A DNA stretch of 64,000 bases from Stutzerimonas stutzeri (GTDB lineage Bacteria > Pseudomonadota > Gammaproteobacteria > Pseudomonadales > Pseudomonadaceae). Each line of letters begins with the position of its first letter. The first letter of the stretch is position 1. Below the pieces are notes generated by a model. That model was not told where the DNA came from. It was given only the letters and a program-made list of their open reading frames with translations, and made no database searches. The translations under genes and the position numbers were made by a program. This document shows, piece by piece, positions 48,235-60,790 of the stretch. The stretch lies in contig NZ_CP073105.1 of NCBI RefSeq assembly GCF_018138085.1, forward strand, positions 434,001 through 498,000, written 5' to 3'.

Positions 48235-48815
48235 GCGAATCGATGCTGTTACTCCTCCAGCAATGGCGCGACCCCCTCCTGCTAGCGCTGCAGGTCGTGC
48301 TGATACTGCTCACTGCCTTCATACTGCAACGGCTTGTCGTGCGTGGGCTGGGTCGGCTCGGCCAGCGTTACCCGCTGCCACCCGAGCTGTTGCTGCCGCT
48401 AAGGGGCGGTTTCCGTTGGCTGATCATCGGCGGTGCGCTGATCATGGTACTCGAGCGTTTCGGCGTCTCGGCAGCGGTGCTCTGGACCGCCTTCTCCGGT
48501 TTCGTTGCGGTGGCTGCGGTCGCCTTCTTCGCCATCTGGAGCGTGCTATCGAATCTGCTGTGCGCGGTGCTCATTCTGACGGTCGGGCCTTTCCGCGTTG
48601 GCGATCTGGTGGAGCTGGTCGAAAGTTTCGACAAGCCCATCGTCAAAGGCCGGGTCATCGACATCAATCTGCTCTACACCACGCTTGAAGAAAGTAACGA
48701 TGACGGCGCTACCGCAGTGGTCCAAGTGCCCAACAGCTTGTTCTTTCAGAAGGTAGTGCGCCGCTGGCGCGGAACGGACATTCGATCTCACATTCACAGC
48801 TCCCACCGCGAGTAA
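48231..48815 (+). CDS. Small MscS-type mechanosensitive channel domain protein
   Basis: A 194-residue membrane protein with three predicted helices (about 16-38, 60-80 and 82-108). It is followed by the MscS beta-domain (GPFRVGDLVELVESFDKPIVKGRVIDINLLYTTLEE and VVQVPNSLFFQKVVRRW). It is short compared with MscS, ending soon after the beta-domain with no alpha/beta C-terminal cage. The start overlaps the ABC-F stop (ATGA). Osmotic-release activity is likely but unproven. Confidence 0.85.
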
Positions 48816-48820
48816 TCCTT

Positions 48821-49582
48821 ATGGAATGGCTTAGCAATCCGGAAATCTGGGTCGCGTTTCTGACCCTGACCGCCCTGGAAATCGTCCTCGGTATCGACAA
48901 CATCATCTTCATTTCCATTCTGGTCGGCCGGCTGCCGAAGGAGCAGCAGCCCAGGGCGCGTTTCTTCGGGCTGGCGCTGGCGATGGGGACGCGGATATTG
49001 CTGCTGCTGTCCATCGCCTGGGTAATGCGCCTGACCGACAACCTGTTCACGGTGTTCGAGCACGGCGTGTCCGGTCGTGACCTGATCCTGTTCTTCGGCG
49101 GCCTGTTCCTGTTGTTCAAGAGCACCATGGAGATCTGGCATAGCGTCGAAGGCGAAGAGGCGCAGGACGGTACCGCTGGCGGAGCGGCCAAGGCCGGCTT
49201 CATCGGTATCATTCTGCAGATCGCGGTGATCGATATCGTCTTCTCGCTGGACTCGGTGATCACTGCGGTGGGGTTGGTGAGCAACGTGCCGGTGATGATC
49301 GCGGCCATCGTCATCGCCGTCGGGGTGATGATGCTGGCGGCCGGCACGATCAGCGATTTCATCGAGAGGCATCCGACGCTGAAGATCCTGGCATTGTCGT
49401 TTCTGATCGTGGTGGGAACCCTGCTGATCGCTGAAGCCTTCGGGGCGCATGTACCCAAGGGTTATGTGTATTTCGCGATGGCCTTCTCGCTGGCGGTCGA
49501 GGCGCTCAATATTCGTATGCGCAAGGCGATGAAGCGCAAGCTGAAAGAGCCGCTCAAGCTGGGCAAGGATATGCCGGACTGA
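48821..49582 (+). CDS. TerC-family integral membrane protein
   Basis: A 253-residue protein with about seven membrane helices. EIVLGIDNIIFISILVGRLP near residues 20-40 and VIDIVFSLDSVITAVGLV near 135-155 are the paired acidic TerC motifs (GIDN and SLDS) that are thought to coordinate metal ions. Related proteins act in metal-ion (Mn) export and protection of exported metalloenzymes. It starts 5 bp after the MscS-like gene, so both probably share a transcript. Confidence 0.88.
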   Translation: MEWLSNPEIWVAFLTLTALEIVLGIDNIIFISILVGRLPKEQQPRARFFGLALAMGTRILLLLSIAWVMRLTDNLFTVFEHGVSGRDLILFFGGLFLLFKSTMEIWHSVEGEEAQDGTAGGAAKAGFIGIILQIAVIDIVFSLDSVITAVGLVSNVPVMIAAIVIAVGVMMLAAGTISDFIERHPTLKILALSFLIVVGTLLIAEAFGAHVPKGYVYFAMAFSLAVEALNIRMRKAMKRKLKEPLKLGKDMPD

Positions 49583-49629
49583 CATTAAGGGCCGCCTCGG
49601 CGTCTACCGGGGCTCTGCGAGGATCAACC

Positions 49630-50262
49630 ATGACGCTCGATACTTGGCTTGCCTTCTTTATCGCCTGCTGGGTCATCAGCCTGTCGCCAGGTGCCGGAGC
49701 GATCGCCTCGATGTCCTGTGGGCTTCAGTATGGATTCTGGCGCGGCTACTGGAACGCAATCGGCCTGCAGATTGCGCTGGCGCTGCAGATTGCGGTGGTG
49801 GCGGCAGGCGTCGGCGCGATACTGGCGACCTCGTCGCTGGCGTTCAGCCTGATCAAATGGTTTGGTGTCGCCTACCTGCTATGGCTCGCACTGAAACAGT
49901 GGCAAGCCGTGCCATCGATGCTCGACGACAGCGCCGGGCCGAGGCCGATCGGACGGCCGCTGGCCTTGGTGTTCCGGGGTTTCCTGGTCAACGCCAGCAA
50001 TCCCAAGGCGATCGTTTTCATTCTCGCGGTGCTGCCGCAGTTCCTCGACCCGCACGGTGATCTGGTCGTCCAGTATCTTCAGATGGGCACCACCATGGTG
50101 GTCGTCGACCTGATCGTCATGGCCGGTTATACCGGGCTCGCGGCGAAGGTTCTTCGCCTGCTGCGCACGCCGCGGCAGCAGCGGCTGGTCAATCGCAGCT
50201 TCGCCACCATGTTTGCCGGTGCGGCGGCGTTGCTGGCAACGGTGCGGCGGGCCGCGGTATGA
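49630..50262 (+). CDS. LysE/RhtB-family amino-acid exporter
   Basis: A 210-residue membrane protein with six helices. The N-terminal FIACWVISLSPGAGAIASMSCGLQYGFWRGYWNAIGLQIAL contains the family SPGPGAI-like motif, and GFLVNASNPKAIVFILAVLPQF is the second hallmark. The substrate (homoserine, threonine or another amino acid) cannot be told from sequence. It overlaps the YaiI gene by 4 bp. Confidence 0.88.
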   Translation: MTLDTWLAFFIACWVISLSPGAGAIASMSCGLQYGFWRGYWNAIGLQIALALQIAVVAAGVGAILATSSLAFSLIKWFGVAYLLWLALKQWQAVPSMLDDSAGPRPIGRPLALVFRGFLVNASNPKAIVFILAVLPQFLDPHGDLVVQYLQMGTTMVVVDLIVMAGYTGLAAKVLRLLRTPRQQRLVNRSFATMFAGAAALLATVRRAAV

Positions 50263-50738
50263 CCTCGCCAGGCGCGCTGCGGGTGTGGGTAGACGCCGAT
50301 GCCTGCCCCAAGGCGGCGAAGGAGCAGCTGATCAAGTTCGCTCTCAAGCGCAAGTTCGAGGTGCTGCTGGTCGCCGGGCAGAGCCAGATCAAGCCAGCAT
50401 TCGCCTGCGTGCAGTTGATCGTGGTGCCGAGCGGTCCGGACGCGGCGGACGATTATCTGGTCGAGCACGCACAGCCCGGCGAGTTGGTGATCTGCAGCGA
50501 TGTGCCGCTGGCCGATCGGCTGGTCAAGAAGGGCGTGGCTGCGCTCGACCCGCGCGGTCGGGAGTTCGACGAGCGCAACATGGGCGATCGCCTGGCTGTG
50601 CGCAATCTGTTCACCGACCTGCGCGAACAGGGGCAGGTGGGTGGTGGTCAGGCGGCCTACGGCGAGCGTGATCGCCAGGCCTTCGCCAATGCTCTGGACC
50701 GCCTGCTGACTCAACTGCTGCGCACCCGGGCGCGTTAG
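50259..50738 (+). CDS. YaiI/YqxD (DUF188) family protein
   Basis: A 159-residue protein related to PIN-like/NYN nucleases. LRVWVDADACPKAAKEQLIKFA near the N-terminus, VPSGPDAADDYLVEHAQPGELVICSDVPLADRLVKKGVAALDPRGREFDERNMGDRLAVRNL in the middle, and conserved Asp residues suggest a metal-binding site. Function is unknown. It begins inside the LysE gene with ATGA overlap. Confidence 0.9.
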   Translation: MTSPGALRVWVDADACPKAAKEQLIKFALKRKFEVLLVAGQSQIKPAFACVQLIVVPSGPDAADDYLVEHAQPGELVICSDVPLADRLVKKGVAALDPRGREFDERNMGDRLAVRNLFTDLREQGQVGGGQAAYGERDRQAFANALDRLLTQLLRTRAR

Positions 50739-50760
50739 TCGGCCGTCGCGATTGGGCCGG

Positions 50761-51231
50761 CTAGCCGCAGAGGTAGGTTCCAGTGCCCACCGCGATCAAT
50801 ACGTTCTCCTCGTTATGCAGCTCGGAGCGAACCACCGCAACCTTGTTGCCGGAGCGCAGCAATGTCGCGTTGGCACTGAAACGCTTGCCGCGGCCCGGGC
50901 GTAGGTAGTCGATTCGAAGATCGATGGTGCCCAGACGCGAGAGGCGCAAGGCACGCTCCTCGGCGCTCAGATGCTGATGCTTTTCGAAAGCACCGATCAT
51001 CGCCGTGGCTCCGCCGACAACATCGAGCAGCGAGGCGATCACGCCGCCGTGCAGGATGCCGTGGTAGAAGTTGCCGACCAGTTCGGGCTTCATCGGCAGA
51101 TGCATCACTACCCGCTCCCGTGACACCTCGTCGAGTTCGATTCCAAGGTATTCGTTGAACGGAATGCGCTCGAAGAGCTGGCGCACGGCCTGGTGTTGCG
51201 CTGCGATGCGGTCGGTTTCGGAGAGAGGCAT
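50761..51231 (-). CDS. yigI: YigI-like hot-dog acyl-CoA thioesterase
   Basis: A 156-residue hot-dog-fold protein. LVGNFYHGILHGGVIASLLDVVGGATAM carries the HGGV-type active-site loop with the downstream Asp. SRLGTIDLRIDYLRPGRGKRFSANATLLRSGNKVAVVRSELHNEE matches E. coli YigI closely, a medium- to long-chain acyl-CoA thioesterase. Start ATG 51231; a TTG start at 51258 is possible. It lies about 155 bp downstream of elbB, separated from it by a terminator. Confidence 0.85.
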   Translation of the reverse strand: MPLSETDRIAAQHQAVRQLFERIPFNEYLGIELDEVSRERVVMHLPMKPELVGNFYHGILHGGVIASLLDVVGGATAMIGAFEKHQHLSAEERALRLSRLGTIDLRIDYLRPGRGKRFSANATLLRSGNKVAVVRSELHNEENVLIAVGTGTYLCG

Positions 51232-51340
51232 GGATGGGCTTCCTGGCAGATCCTCCAACGCTGCCGGAGCGCGAGCGAGTTGACCAGAGGCGCGGCGGGA
51301 GCGCCGGTACGATTGGCCATATAGCCCCAGGCTGAACGGA

Positions 51341-51366
51341 AAATCCCGAGCCGGGGGCTCGGGATT
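51341..51366 (-). terminator. Intrinsic terminator of elbB (minus strand)
   Basis: AATCCCGAGCC (51342-51352) is the complement of GGCTCGGGATT (51356-51366), with a 3-nt loop. Read on the minus strand the stem ends in ATTTT. It is 20 bp past the elbB stop. Confidence 0.7.
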
Positions 51367-51386
51367 CTGGTCCTGGATACGCCTGG

Positions 51387-52049
51387 CTACGGGTGGGTGA
51401 GTTCCAATACGCGATCGACCAGCTTGTAGATGCCCGACGCCGCGTCGCTGATCGACTGCGCCAGCATGTAGGCCGGGGTGGTCACCAGTTTATGTCTGGA
51501 GTCCTCGACGATCTCGCTGACCTCGCATGCGTGGTGTTCGACGCCCATCTCTCTCGAAGCGGCGGCTGCCGGGTCATCATCGTTGCCCAGCGTGCAGACC
51601 ACGCCGGGGCCGAATATCTGCGCCGCCATGGTCGGTGCGATGCACATCATGCCGACTGGCTTGCCTGCCTTGGCGAAGGCCTGCGCGACCGACAGCACAT
51701 CTGGAAGCACGGTGCAGCCCGCGCCTTGCAGGGCGAAGTCGGAAAGGTTCTTCGCGGCGCCAAAGCCGCCAGGCATGATCAGGGCGTCGAACGCTTCGAC
51801 GTCGGCTTCGCGCAAGTCCTTGATCTCACCACGGGCCAGGCGGGCGGACTCGATGAGCACATTGCGACTTTCCTGCATCTGCTCGCCGTTCAGATGATTA
51901 ATCACATGTCGTTGCTCGATGTCCGGCGCGAAGCATTGGACCTTGGCGCCACGCTGGTCCAGCCGCAGCAGCGTGATCACTGTCTCGTAGATTTCCGAGC
52001 CGTCATAGACGCCACAGCCGGAAAGAATCACGGCGACCTTCTTGTTCAT
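51387..52049 (-). CDS. elbB: Isoprenoid biosynthesis glyoxalase ElbB
   Basis: A 220-residue DJ-1/PfpI-superfamily protein. The N-terminal MNKKVAVILSGCGVYDGSEIYETVITLLRLDQRGAKVQCFAPD and the nucleophile elbow GMMCIAPTMAAQIFG with its Cys match ElbB. E. coli ElbB (YhbL) has glyoxalase activity and affects lycopene production in engineered strains; its native role is unclear. It is a single minus-strand gene with its own terminator. Confidence 0.92.
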   Translation of the reverse strand: MNKKVAVILSGCGVYDGSEIYETVITLLRLDQRGAKVQCFAPDIEQRHVINHLNGEQMQESRNVLIESARLARGEIKDLREADVEAFDALIMPGGFGAAKNLSDFALQGAGCTVLPDVLSVAQAFAKAGKPVGMMCIAPTMAAQIFGPGVVCTLGNDDDPAAAASREMGVEHHACEVSEIVEDSRHKLVTTPAYMLAQSISDAASGIYKLVDRVLELTHP

Positions 52050-53378
<1,329 letters not shown>

Positions 53379-53397
53379 GCCCTTTCGAGGCAGATCG

Positions 53398-55599
53398 ATG
53401 ACCAATCAGGGACTCAGCGAAAGCGAATTGCAGCTGGAAACCGTCGAGGCGACCCTCGAGCAGCCGGCCCCGCCAGCGCCCGAGGTGGAGAAGGTCGAGG
53501 AGGCGCCCGCCCCGCCGGTCCCGCCGCCTAACCTGGACGACAACAGCCTCTATATCCACCGAGAGCTGTCGCAGCTGCAATTCAATATCCGCGTGCTGGA
53601 GCAGGCGCTGGACGAGTCCTACCCATTGCTGGAGCGGCTCAAGTTCCTGTTGATCTTCTCCAGCAACCTCGACGAATTCTTCGAGATCCGTGTCGCCGGC
53701 TTGAAGAAGCAGGTGACCTTCGCCCGTGAGCAAGCGGGAGCTGATGGCCTGCAACCGCACCAGGCGCTGGCGCGGATTTCCGAGCTGGTGCACGAGCAGG
53801 TCAACCGGCAGTACTCGATCCTCAACGAGGTGCTGCTGCCTGAGCTAGCCAAGCATCAGGTGCGGTTCATTCGGCGACGCTACTGGACGACCAAGCTCAA
53901 GACCTGGGTGCGGCGTTATTTCCGCGATGAAATCGCGCCGATCATCACCCCGATCGGCCTGGATCCAACCCATCCGTTTCCCTTGCTGGTCAACAAGAGC
54001 CTCAACTTCATCGTCGAGCTCGAAGGTGTCGACGCTTTCGGTCGTGACTCCGGCCTGGCCATCATCCCCGCGCCACGACTGTTGCCCCGGATCATTCGTG
54101 TCCCCGAGGAAGTGGGCGGGCCGGGGGCCAACTATGTGTTCCTGTCGTCGATGATCCACGCCCATGCCGACGACCTGTTCCACGGCATGAAGGTCAAGGG
54201 TTGCTATCAGTTCCGCCTGACACGCAACGCGGACCTCTCGGTGGATACCGAAGATGTCGAAGACCTGGCGCGGGCGCTGCGTGGCGAGCTGATTTCCCGG
54301 CGCTACGGCGATGCGGTGCGCCTGGAGGTGGTCGATACCTGCCCCAAACACCTCGCCGACTTCCTGCTCAAGCAGTTCAGCCTGAGCGAGAGCGAGCTGT
54401 ATCGGGTCAACGGACCGGTCAACCTGACCCGGCTGTTCAGCGTCACCGGGCTCGACAGCCATCCCGAGCTGCAATACACGCCGTTCACGCCGGCGATTCC
54501 CAAGCTGCTGCAAAACAGCGAAAACATCTTCAGCGTGGTCGGCAAGCAGGACATCCTGCTGCTGCATCCTTACGAGTCGTTCACACCAGTGGTCGATTTG
54601 CTGCGTGAGGCGGCGAAAGACCCCTGCGTGCTGGCGGTCAAGCAGACCCTGTACCGCTCCGGCGCCAACTCGGAAATCGTCGATGCCCTGGTCGAGGCGG
54701 CGCGTAACGGCAAGGAAGTCACCGCGGTGATCGAGCTGCGTGCGCGTTTCGACGAGGAGTCGAACCTGCAGCTGGCCAGTCGCCTGCAACAGGCCGGTGC
54801 CGTGGTGATCTACGGCGTGGTCGGCTACAAGACCCACGCCAAGATGATGCTGATTCTACGCCGCGAAAATGGCGAGCTGCGTCGTTACGCGCATCTGGGC
54901 ACCGGCAACTACCACGCCGGCAACGCCAGGCTGTATACCGATTACAGCCTGCTGACATCCGACGATGCCCTGTGTGAAGACGTATCCAAGCTGTTCAGCC
55001 AGCTCATCGGCATGGGTAAGACCATGCGCATGAAAAAGCTCCTGCACGCGCCCTTCACCCTGAAGAAAGCCCTGCTCGACATGATCGCCCAGGAGACGCA
55101 GCACGCCAGTGAAGGCAAGCCGGCGCACATCATTCTCAAGGTCAATTCGCTGACCGACGCGAAGATGATTCGCGCCCTGTACAAGGCCAGCCAGACCGGC
55201 GTGCGCATCGATCTGATCGTGCGTGGCATGTGCTGCTTGCGGCCGGGCATCACCGGGGTTTCGCACAACATTCAGGTGCGCTCGATCATTGGCCGCTTCC
55301 TCGAGCACAGTCGCGTGTTCTATTTCCTCAATGGCGGCGATGAGAAGCTCTATCTGTCCAGTGCCGACTGGATGGAGCGTAATCTGGATCGACGGGTCGA
55401 GACCTGCTTCCCCGTCGAGGGCAAGAAGCTGGTGACACGGGTGAAAAAGGAACTCGAAGGCTTCCTGACCGACAACACCCAGAGCTGGGTGCTGCAGCCG
55501 GATGGCAGCTACTTGCGCAACAGCCCGAGCGGCAACCAGAACCCGCGCAACGTGCAGAACGCCTTGCTGGAGCGGCTCGGTAGCCCGACTGCTCGTTGA
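53398..55599 (+). CDS. ppk: Polyphosphate kinase 1
   Basis: A 733-residue enzyme that makes polyphosphate from ATP. The Pro/Glu-rich N-terminal extension (1-40) precedes [47 protein letters not shown]. The autophosphorylated His, about residue 481, is in [13 protein letters not shown], and [18 protein letters not shown] and the PLD-like C-terminal domain ([10 protein letters not shown]) follow. It is convergent with ppx across 40 bp, the described Pseudomonas arrangement. An imperfect hairpin CGGCGGC/GCCGCCG lies between them (55609-55632). Confidence 0.97.
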   Translation: MTNQGLSESELQLETVEATLEQPAPPAPEVEKVEEAPAPPVPPPNLDDNSLYIHRELSQLQFNIRVLEQALDESYPLLERLKFLLIFSSNLDEFFEIRVAGLKKQVTFAREQAGADGLQPHQALARISELVHEQVNRQYSILNEVLLPELAKHQVRFIRRRYWTTKLKTWVRRYFRDEIAPIITPIGLDPTHPFPLLVNKSLNFIVELEGVDAFGRDSGLAIIPAPRLLPRIIRVPEEVGGPGANYVFLSSMIHAHADDLFHGMKVKGCYQFRLTRNADLSVDTEDVEDLARALRGELISRRYGDAVRLEVVDTCPKHLADFLLKQFSLSESELYRVNGPVNLTRLFSVTGLDSHPELQYTPFTPAIPKLLQNSENIFSVVGKQDILLLHPYESFTPVVDLLREAAKDPCVLAVKQTLYRSGANSEIVDALVEAARNGKEVTAVIELRARFDEESNLQLASRLQQAGAVVIYGVVGYKTHAKMMLILRRENGELRRYAHLGTGNYHAGNARLYTDYSLLTSDDALCEDVSKLFSQLIGMGKTMRMKKLLHAPFTLKKALLDMIAQETQHASEGKPAHIILKVNSLTDAKMIRALYKASQTGVRIDLIVRGMCCLRPGITGVSHNIQVRSIIGRFLEHSRVFYFLNGGDEKLYLSSADWMERNLDRRVETCFPVEGKKLVTRVKKELEGFLTDNTQSWVLQPDGSYLRNSPSGNQNPRNVQNALLERLGSPTAR

Positions 55600-55639
55600 G
55601 GTACGGTACGGCGGCTTGCCTTCAGGCCGCCGCGCCGTT

Positions 55640-57142
55640 TCAGCGTACGGTCAGGGTGAAGTCGATCCGCTTGAGCCAATCCGCTTCCAGCGCGAAATCG
55701 GCCTGGGTCAGCGGGTTGTTGGCCAGCCAGCCTTCGGGAAAGGCGACATCCAGGCTGTTGTCGCCGGCCTTGAGGGTGAATTCCGGCGCCTGCTGAGGCC
55801 CGCGAATGTGATGAAAGAGAATGGCGAAGCGCAGCAGCACGCACAGCTGTGTCAGCTTGACGCCGTCCTCGCTCAGCTCCTCGAATTTCTGCTTGGGTAT
55901 ATTGCGACGATGCCCGCGCACCAGCAGCGCCAGCATCTGCTGATCCTGACGGGAAAAACCGGGCAGGTCGGAATGCTCGATCAGGTAGGCGCCGTGCTTG
56001 TGGTAATGGTAGTGGGCGATGTCCAGACCGACCTCGTGCACCCGGGCGGCCCAGCCCAGCAGTTCACGCAGCCAGTCCTCGTCCAGCCCCCAGTCGGCTG
56101 AGACCTGGTCGAAGGCTTCCAGCGCCTTGCTTTCGACCCGTGCCGCCTGCTCGGTGTCGACGTGGTAGCGCTCCATGAGGAAGCTCAGGGTCCGGTCGCG
56201 GATGTCTTCGTGGTGATGCCGACCGATCAGGTCGTAAAGCACGCCCTCGCGCAGCGCCCCTTCCGAATGGGCCATGCGGGTGAGTTCCAGGGAGTCGAAA
56301 ATCGCCTCGAGAATGGCCAGGCCCGCGGGGAATATGCCGCGGCGGTCTGGCTTGATGCCGTCCATGTCCAGCTTGTCGACGTCACCCAGTTTGAACAATT
56401 TGCGCTTGAGCCAGCCGATGCCGTCGGCGCTGACTTCGCCATTACCCATTCCGGCACCCTTGATCGCCAGCCCGACGGCGCGGATGGTGCCCGAAGCGCC
56501 TACCGCGTCCTGCCAGCCGAGCCGGCGCAAGCCGTGCTCGATGCTCATCAGCTCCAGGCGGGCCGCCGTATACGCCTGGGCATAACGCGCCGCCGTGATC
56601 TTGCCGTCGCGGAAGAAGCGCTGGGTGAAGCTGACGCAGCCCATCTGCAGGCTTTCGCGCAATAGCGAGTCGAAGCCTTCGCCGATGATGAACTCACTGC
56701 TGCCGCCGCCGATATCGACCACCAGGCGTTTGCCGGTGGATGTCGGGAAGGTATGCGAGACGCCGAGGTAGATCAGCCGCGCTTCCTCCCGACCGGAGAT
56801 GACTTCCACCTGATGGTCGATGATGGTTTCCGCCTGGCGTATGAATTGCGCGCGGTTGCGCGCCTCGCGCAAGGCATTGGTACCCACCACGCGCACCGCC
56901 CCCTGCGGCAGATGATTGACCAGCTGAGCGAAGCGGCGCAGGCAGTCGAGCCCACGTTGCATCGCAGCGTCATCGAGCATCCTGTTTTCATCGATGCCGG
57001 CGGCGAGCTGGACCTTCTCGCCGAGCCGCTCGAGGATGCGCATCTCACCGTTGCTGGTGCGAGCCAGGACCATGTGAAAGCTGTTCGAGCCGAGATCGAT
57101 GGCGGCGATCATCGGCATGGGTTCGGTGGCTGGTGGGCGCAT
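55640..57142 (-). CDS. ppx: Exopolyphosphatase
   Basis: A 500-residue Ppx/GppA phosphatase that degrades polyphosphate. The actin-like ATPase-fold motifs are [34 protein letters not shown] and the catalytic Glu in [23 protein letters not shown]. The C-terminal HD-like helical domain follows. The start is placed at ATG 57142 ([16 protein letters not shown]); downstream Met codons at 57118 or 57112 are also possible. It is divergent from trxA. Confidence 0.94.
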   Translation of the reverse strand: MRPPATEPMPMIAAIDLGSNSFHMVLARTSNGEMRILERLGEKVQLAAGIDENRMLDDAAMQRGLDCLRRFAQLVNHLPQGAVRVVGTNALREARNRAQFIRQAETIIDHQVEVISGREEARLIYLGVSHTFPTSTGKRLVVDIGGGSSEFIIGEGFDSLLRESLQMGCVSFTQRFFRDGKITAARYAQAYTAARLELMSIEHGLRRLGWQDAVGASGTIRAVGLAIKGAGMGNGEVSADGIGWLKRKLFKLGDVDKLDMDGIKPDRRGIFPAGLAILEAIFDSLELTRMAHSEGALREGVLYDLIGRHHHEDIRDRTLSFLMERYHVDTEQAARVESKALEAFDQVSADWGLDEDWLRELLGWAARVHEVGLDIAHYHYHKHGAYLIEHSDLPGFSRQDQQMLALLVRGHRRNIPKQKFEELSEDGVKLTQLCVLLRFAILFHHIRGPQQAPEFTLKAGDNSLDVAFPEGWLANNPLTQADFALEADWLKRIDFTLTVR

Positions 57143-57311
57143 GGGACAGTCTCTGTGCAAAACCCCGACATCCTGACATGATCGTCCGCATCCGCCAACG
57201 CGCAGGCGCCGGTCAGCGCCATCTTGTCGCGAGCCGCCGGGCGCTGGCTGGCTCGTTCCGGGTGAAAGCCCGAGCGACGGCCTGCGGCTTTCGGTCCGTC
57301 CCAAGCCGGGC

Positions 57312-57317
57312 TATGAT
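57312..57317 (+). promoter_or_regulatory. Candidate -10 element of trxA
   Basis: TATGAT lies 36 bp before the trxA ATG. The -35 position (TTTCGG at 57289-57294) matches poorly, so this is tentative. Confidence 0.3.
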
Positions 57318-57352
57318 GGCGTCACTTTCGGTTTTGACCCTGGAGAACATCC

Positions 57353-57679
57353 ATGAGCGAATACATCAACAATGTCAGCGACAGCAGCTTCGAGCAGGAC
57401 GTGCTCCAGGCAGATGGCCCCGTGCTGGTCGATTACTGGGCCGAGTGGTGTGGTCCCTGCAAGATGATCGCTCCGGTACTCGACGAAATTGCCAAGGATT
57501 ACGAAGGCAAGCTGAAGGTCTGCAAGCTGAACATCGACGAGAACCAGGAAACCCCGCCGAAGTATGGCGTGCGCGGTATCCCGACGCTGATGCTGTTCAA
57601 GAACGGCAATGTCGAGGCCACCAAGGTGGGTGCGCTGTCCAAGTCCCAACTGGCCGCGTTCCTGGACAGCAATATCTGA
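57353..57679 (+). CDS. trxA: Thioredoxin 1
   Basis: A 108-residue thioredoxin. The redox site is W32-C33-G34-P35-C36, preceded by VLVDYWAE, and followed by the cis-Pro segment RGIPTLMLF. It reduces cytoplasmic disulfides for ribonucleotide reductase, methionine sulfoxide reductase and others. GGAGA precedes the ATG. It is followed by a strong terminator and then the rho leader, a conserved trxA-rho order. Confidence 0.98.
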   Translation: MSEYINNVSDSSFEQDVLQADGPVLVDYWAEWCGPCKMIAPVLDEIAKDYEGKLKVCKLNIDENQETPPKYGVRGIPTLMLFKNGNVEATKVGALSKSQLAAFLDSNI

Positions 57680-57696
57680 CCGGCAGGTCGTGACTC

Positions 57697-57725
57697 AAAG
57701 CCCTCGCAAATGCGGGGGCTTTTTT
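57697..57725 (+). terminator. Intrinsic terminator of trxA
   Basis: AAAGCCCTCGC (57697-57707) pairs with GCGGGGGCTTT (57712-57722) over an AAAT loop, with one T-G pair, and runs into TTTTTT. Confidence 0.93.
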
Positions 57726-57906
57726 CTGAGCGCAGGCTGGACGCTTCGCCTGCGTGATGCTAAATTCGGCCTCGCGACGCTTCTCCGTCGCCCTCTGCAT
57801 GCCGTCGCCGACGCACTTCCGCCTCATAAAGCACAACGAACCTGTTCGTCTCTTGCTGCGCGGCTTCTCAAGCTAATCGCTTTCTTCACCCCTTCTGACT
57901 CTCTCT
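57726..57906 (+). promoter_or_regulatory. rho leader with a pyrimidine-rich, SD-less translation start
   Basis: The 181 bp before rho contain no gene. The last 28 bases (57879-57906) are almost purely pyrimidine (gctttcttcacccc... ctctctct) and lead straight into the ATG, with no Shine-Dalgarno sequence. C/U-rich, unstructured RNA is a preferred Rho-binding context, so this fits autogenous Rho-dependent attenuation, as in E. coli rho, and S1-dependent initiation. Confidence 0.6.
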
Positions 57907-59166
<1,260 letters not shown>

Positions 59167-59185
59167 GCGTCTGGTCGTTATCGCC

Positions 59186-59210
59186 AAGGCCGGGGAAACC
59201 CGGCCTTTGT
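59186..59210 (+). terminator. Intrinsic terminator of rho
   Basis: AAGGCCGGG (59186-59194) pairs with CCCGGCCTT (59199-59207) around a GAAA tetraloop, followed by TGT. The T-run is short. Confidence 0.75.
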
Positions 59211-59289
59211 CTGTCTGCAGGTTTTGGATTCAGCGGTGTCGAGGCTACACTTTGCAGCCCCAACCTGCCGGCCCCTACGAGGCTCAAGC

Positions 59290-60756
59290 ATGCAGTATCG
59301 CGATCTGCGCGACTTTATCAGCGGCCTGGAACAACGCGGCGAGCTCAAGCGCATCTCGACAGGCGTCTCTCCCGTTCTGGAAATGACCGAAATCTGCGAC
59401 CGCACCCTGCGCAAGCAAGGGCCGGCGCTGCTGTTCGAAAATCCGACCGGCTTCGATATGCCGGTACTCGGCAATCTGTTCGGCACGCCCAAGCGTGTCG
59501 CTCTGGGCATGGGCGCCGAAGATGTTTCCGAGCTGCGTGAGATCGGCAAGCTGCTGGCGTTTCTCAAGGAGCCCGAGCCTCCGAAGGGATTGAAGGATGC
59601 CTGGAGCAAGCTGCCGATCTACAAAAAAGTCATCAGCATGGCACCGAAGGTGCTCAAGGACGCCCCCTGCCAAGAGGTGCTGCAGGAAGGGGACGAGGTC
59701 GATCTGTCCAGCCTGCCGGTACAGACTTGCTGGCCGGGCGATGCCGGGCCGCTGATCACTTGGGGCCTGACGATTACCAAGGGGCCTAACAAGGAGCGCC
59801 AGAACCTCGGTATCTATCGCCAGCAGGTGATCGGCCGCAACAAGGTGATCATGCGCTGGCTCAGCCATCGCGGCGGAGCACTGGATTTCCGCGAGTGGTG
59901 CGAGAAATACCCGGATCGACCCTACCCGGTGGCGGTGGCGCTGGGCGCGGATCCGGCCACCATTCTCGGGGCGGTCACGCCGGTTCCGGATTCGCTGTCC
60001 GAGTACGCGTTCGCCGGCCTGCTGCGCGGCAGCCGCACCGAGCTGGTCAAGTGCCGCGGCAGTGATCTGCAGGTGCCAGCGGGTGCGGAGATCGTCCTCG
60101 AAGGCCATATCCAGCCTGGCGAGATGGCCGATGAGGGGCCCTATGGCGACCATACCGGCTACTACAACGAAGTCGATCGCTTCCCGGTGTTCACCGTCGA
60201 ACGCATCACCAGGCGCCGCGATGCGATCTATCACAGCACCTACACCGGCCGGCCGCCGGATGAGCCGGCGATACTCGGCGTCGCGCTGAACGAAGTGTTC
60301 GTGCCGATCCTGCAGAAGCAGTTCCCGGAGATCACCGACTTCTACCTACCGCCGGAAGGTTGCTCCTACCGCATGGCGGTGGTGACCATGAAGAAACAAT
60401 ACCCCGGCCACGCCAAGCGGGTGATGCTGGGCGTCTGGAGCTTCCTGCGCCAGTTCATGTATACCAAGTTCGTGATCGTTACCGACGACGATATCGATGC
60501 GCGTGACTGGAACGATGTGATCTGGGCTGTCACCACGCGAATGGACCCCAAGCGCGACACGGTGATGATCGAGAACACGCCGATCGACTATCTGGATTTC
60601 GCGTCGCCGATTTCCGGTCTGGGCAGCAAGATGGGGCTCGATGCGACCCATAAGTGGCCGGGCGAGACCAGTCGCGAGTGGGGCCGTGCCATTGTGCAGG
60701 ACCCGGCGGTCAAGCAGCGGGTCGACGAACTCTGGGCCGAGCTGGGTATCGACTGA
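59290..60756 (+). CDS. ubiD: 3-octaprenyl-4-hydroxybenzoate carboxy-lyase UbiD
   Basis: A 488-residue prenyl-FMN-dependent decarboxylase of ubiquinone synthesis. [22 protein letters not shown] starts the protein. The prFMN/metal-binding segment [30 protein letters not shown] and the catalytic-loop [22 protein letters not shown], with Glu and Asp residues, are intact. GAGG precedes the ATG at 59290; the longer frame to 59224 was rejected. It is followed after 34 bp by a reductase gene, recalling the ubiD-fre order of E. coli. Confidence 0.96.
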   Translation: MQYRDLRDFISGLEQRGELKRISTGVSPVLEMTEICDRTLRKQGPALLFENPTGFDMPVLGNLFGTPKRVALGMGAEDVSELREIGKLLAFLKEPEPPKGLKDAWSKLPIYKKVISMAPKVLKDAPCQEVLQEGDEVDLSSLPVQTCWPGDAGPLITWGLTITKGPNKERQNLGIYRQQVIGRNKVIMRWLSHRGGALDFREWCEKYPDRPYPVAVALGADPATILGAVTPVPDSLSEYAFAGLLRGSRTELVKCRGSDLQVPAGAEIVLEGHIQPGEMADEGPYGDHTGYYNEVDRFPVFTVERITRRRDAIYHSTYTGRPPDEPAILGVALNEVFVPILQKQFPEITDFYLPPEGCSYRMAVVTMKKQYPGHAKRVMLGVWSFLRQFMYTKFVIVTDDDIDARDWNDVIWAVTTRMDPKRDTVMIENTPIDYLDFASPISGLGSKMGLDATHKWPGETSREWGRAIVQDPAVKQRVDELWAELGID

Positions 60757-60790
60757 TGACACCAAGGCGTTTTTTCAGGTTTCCGAATAG

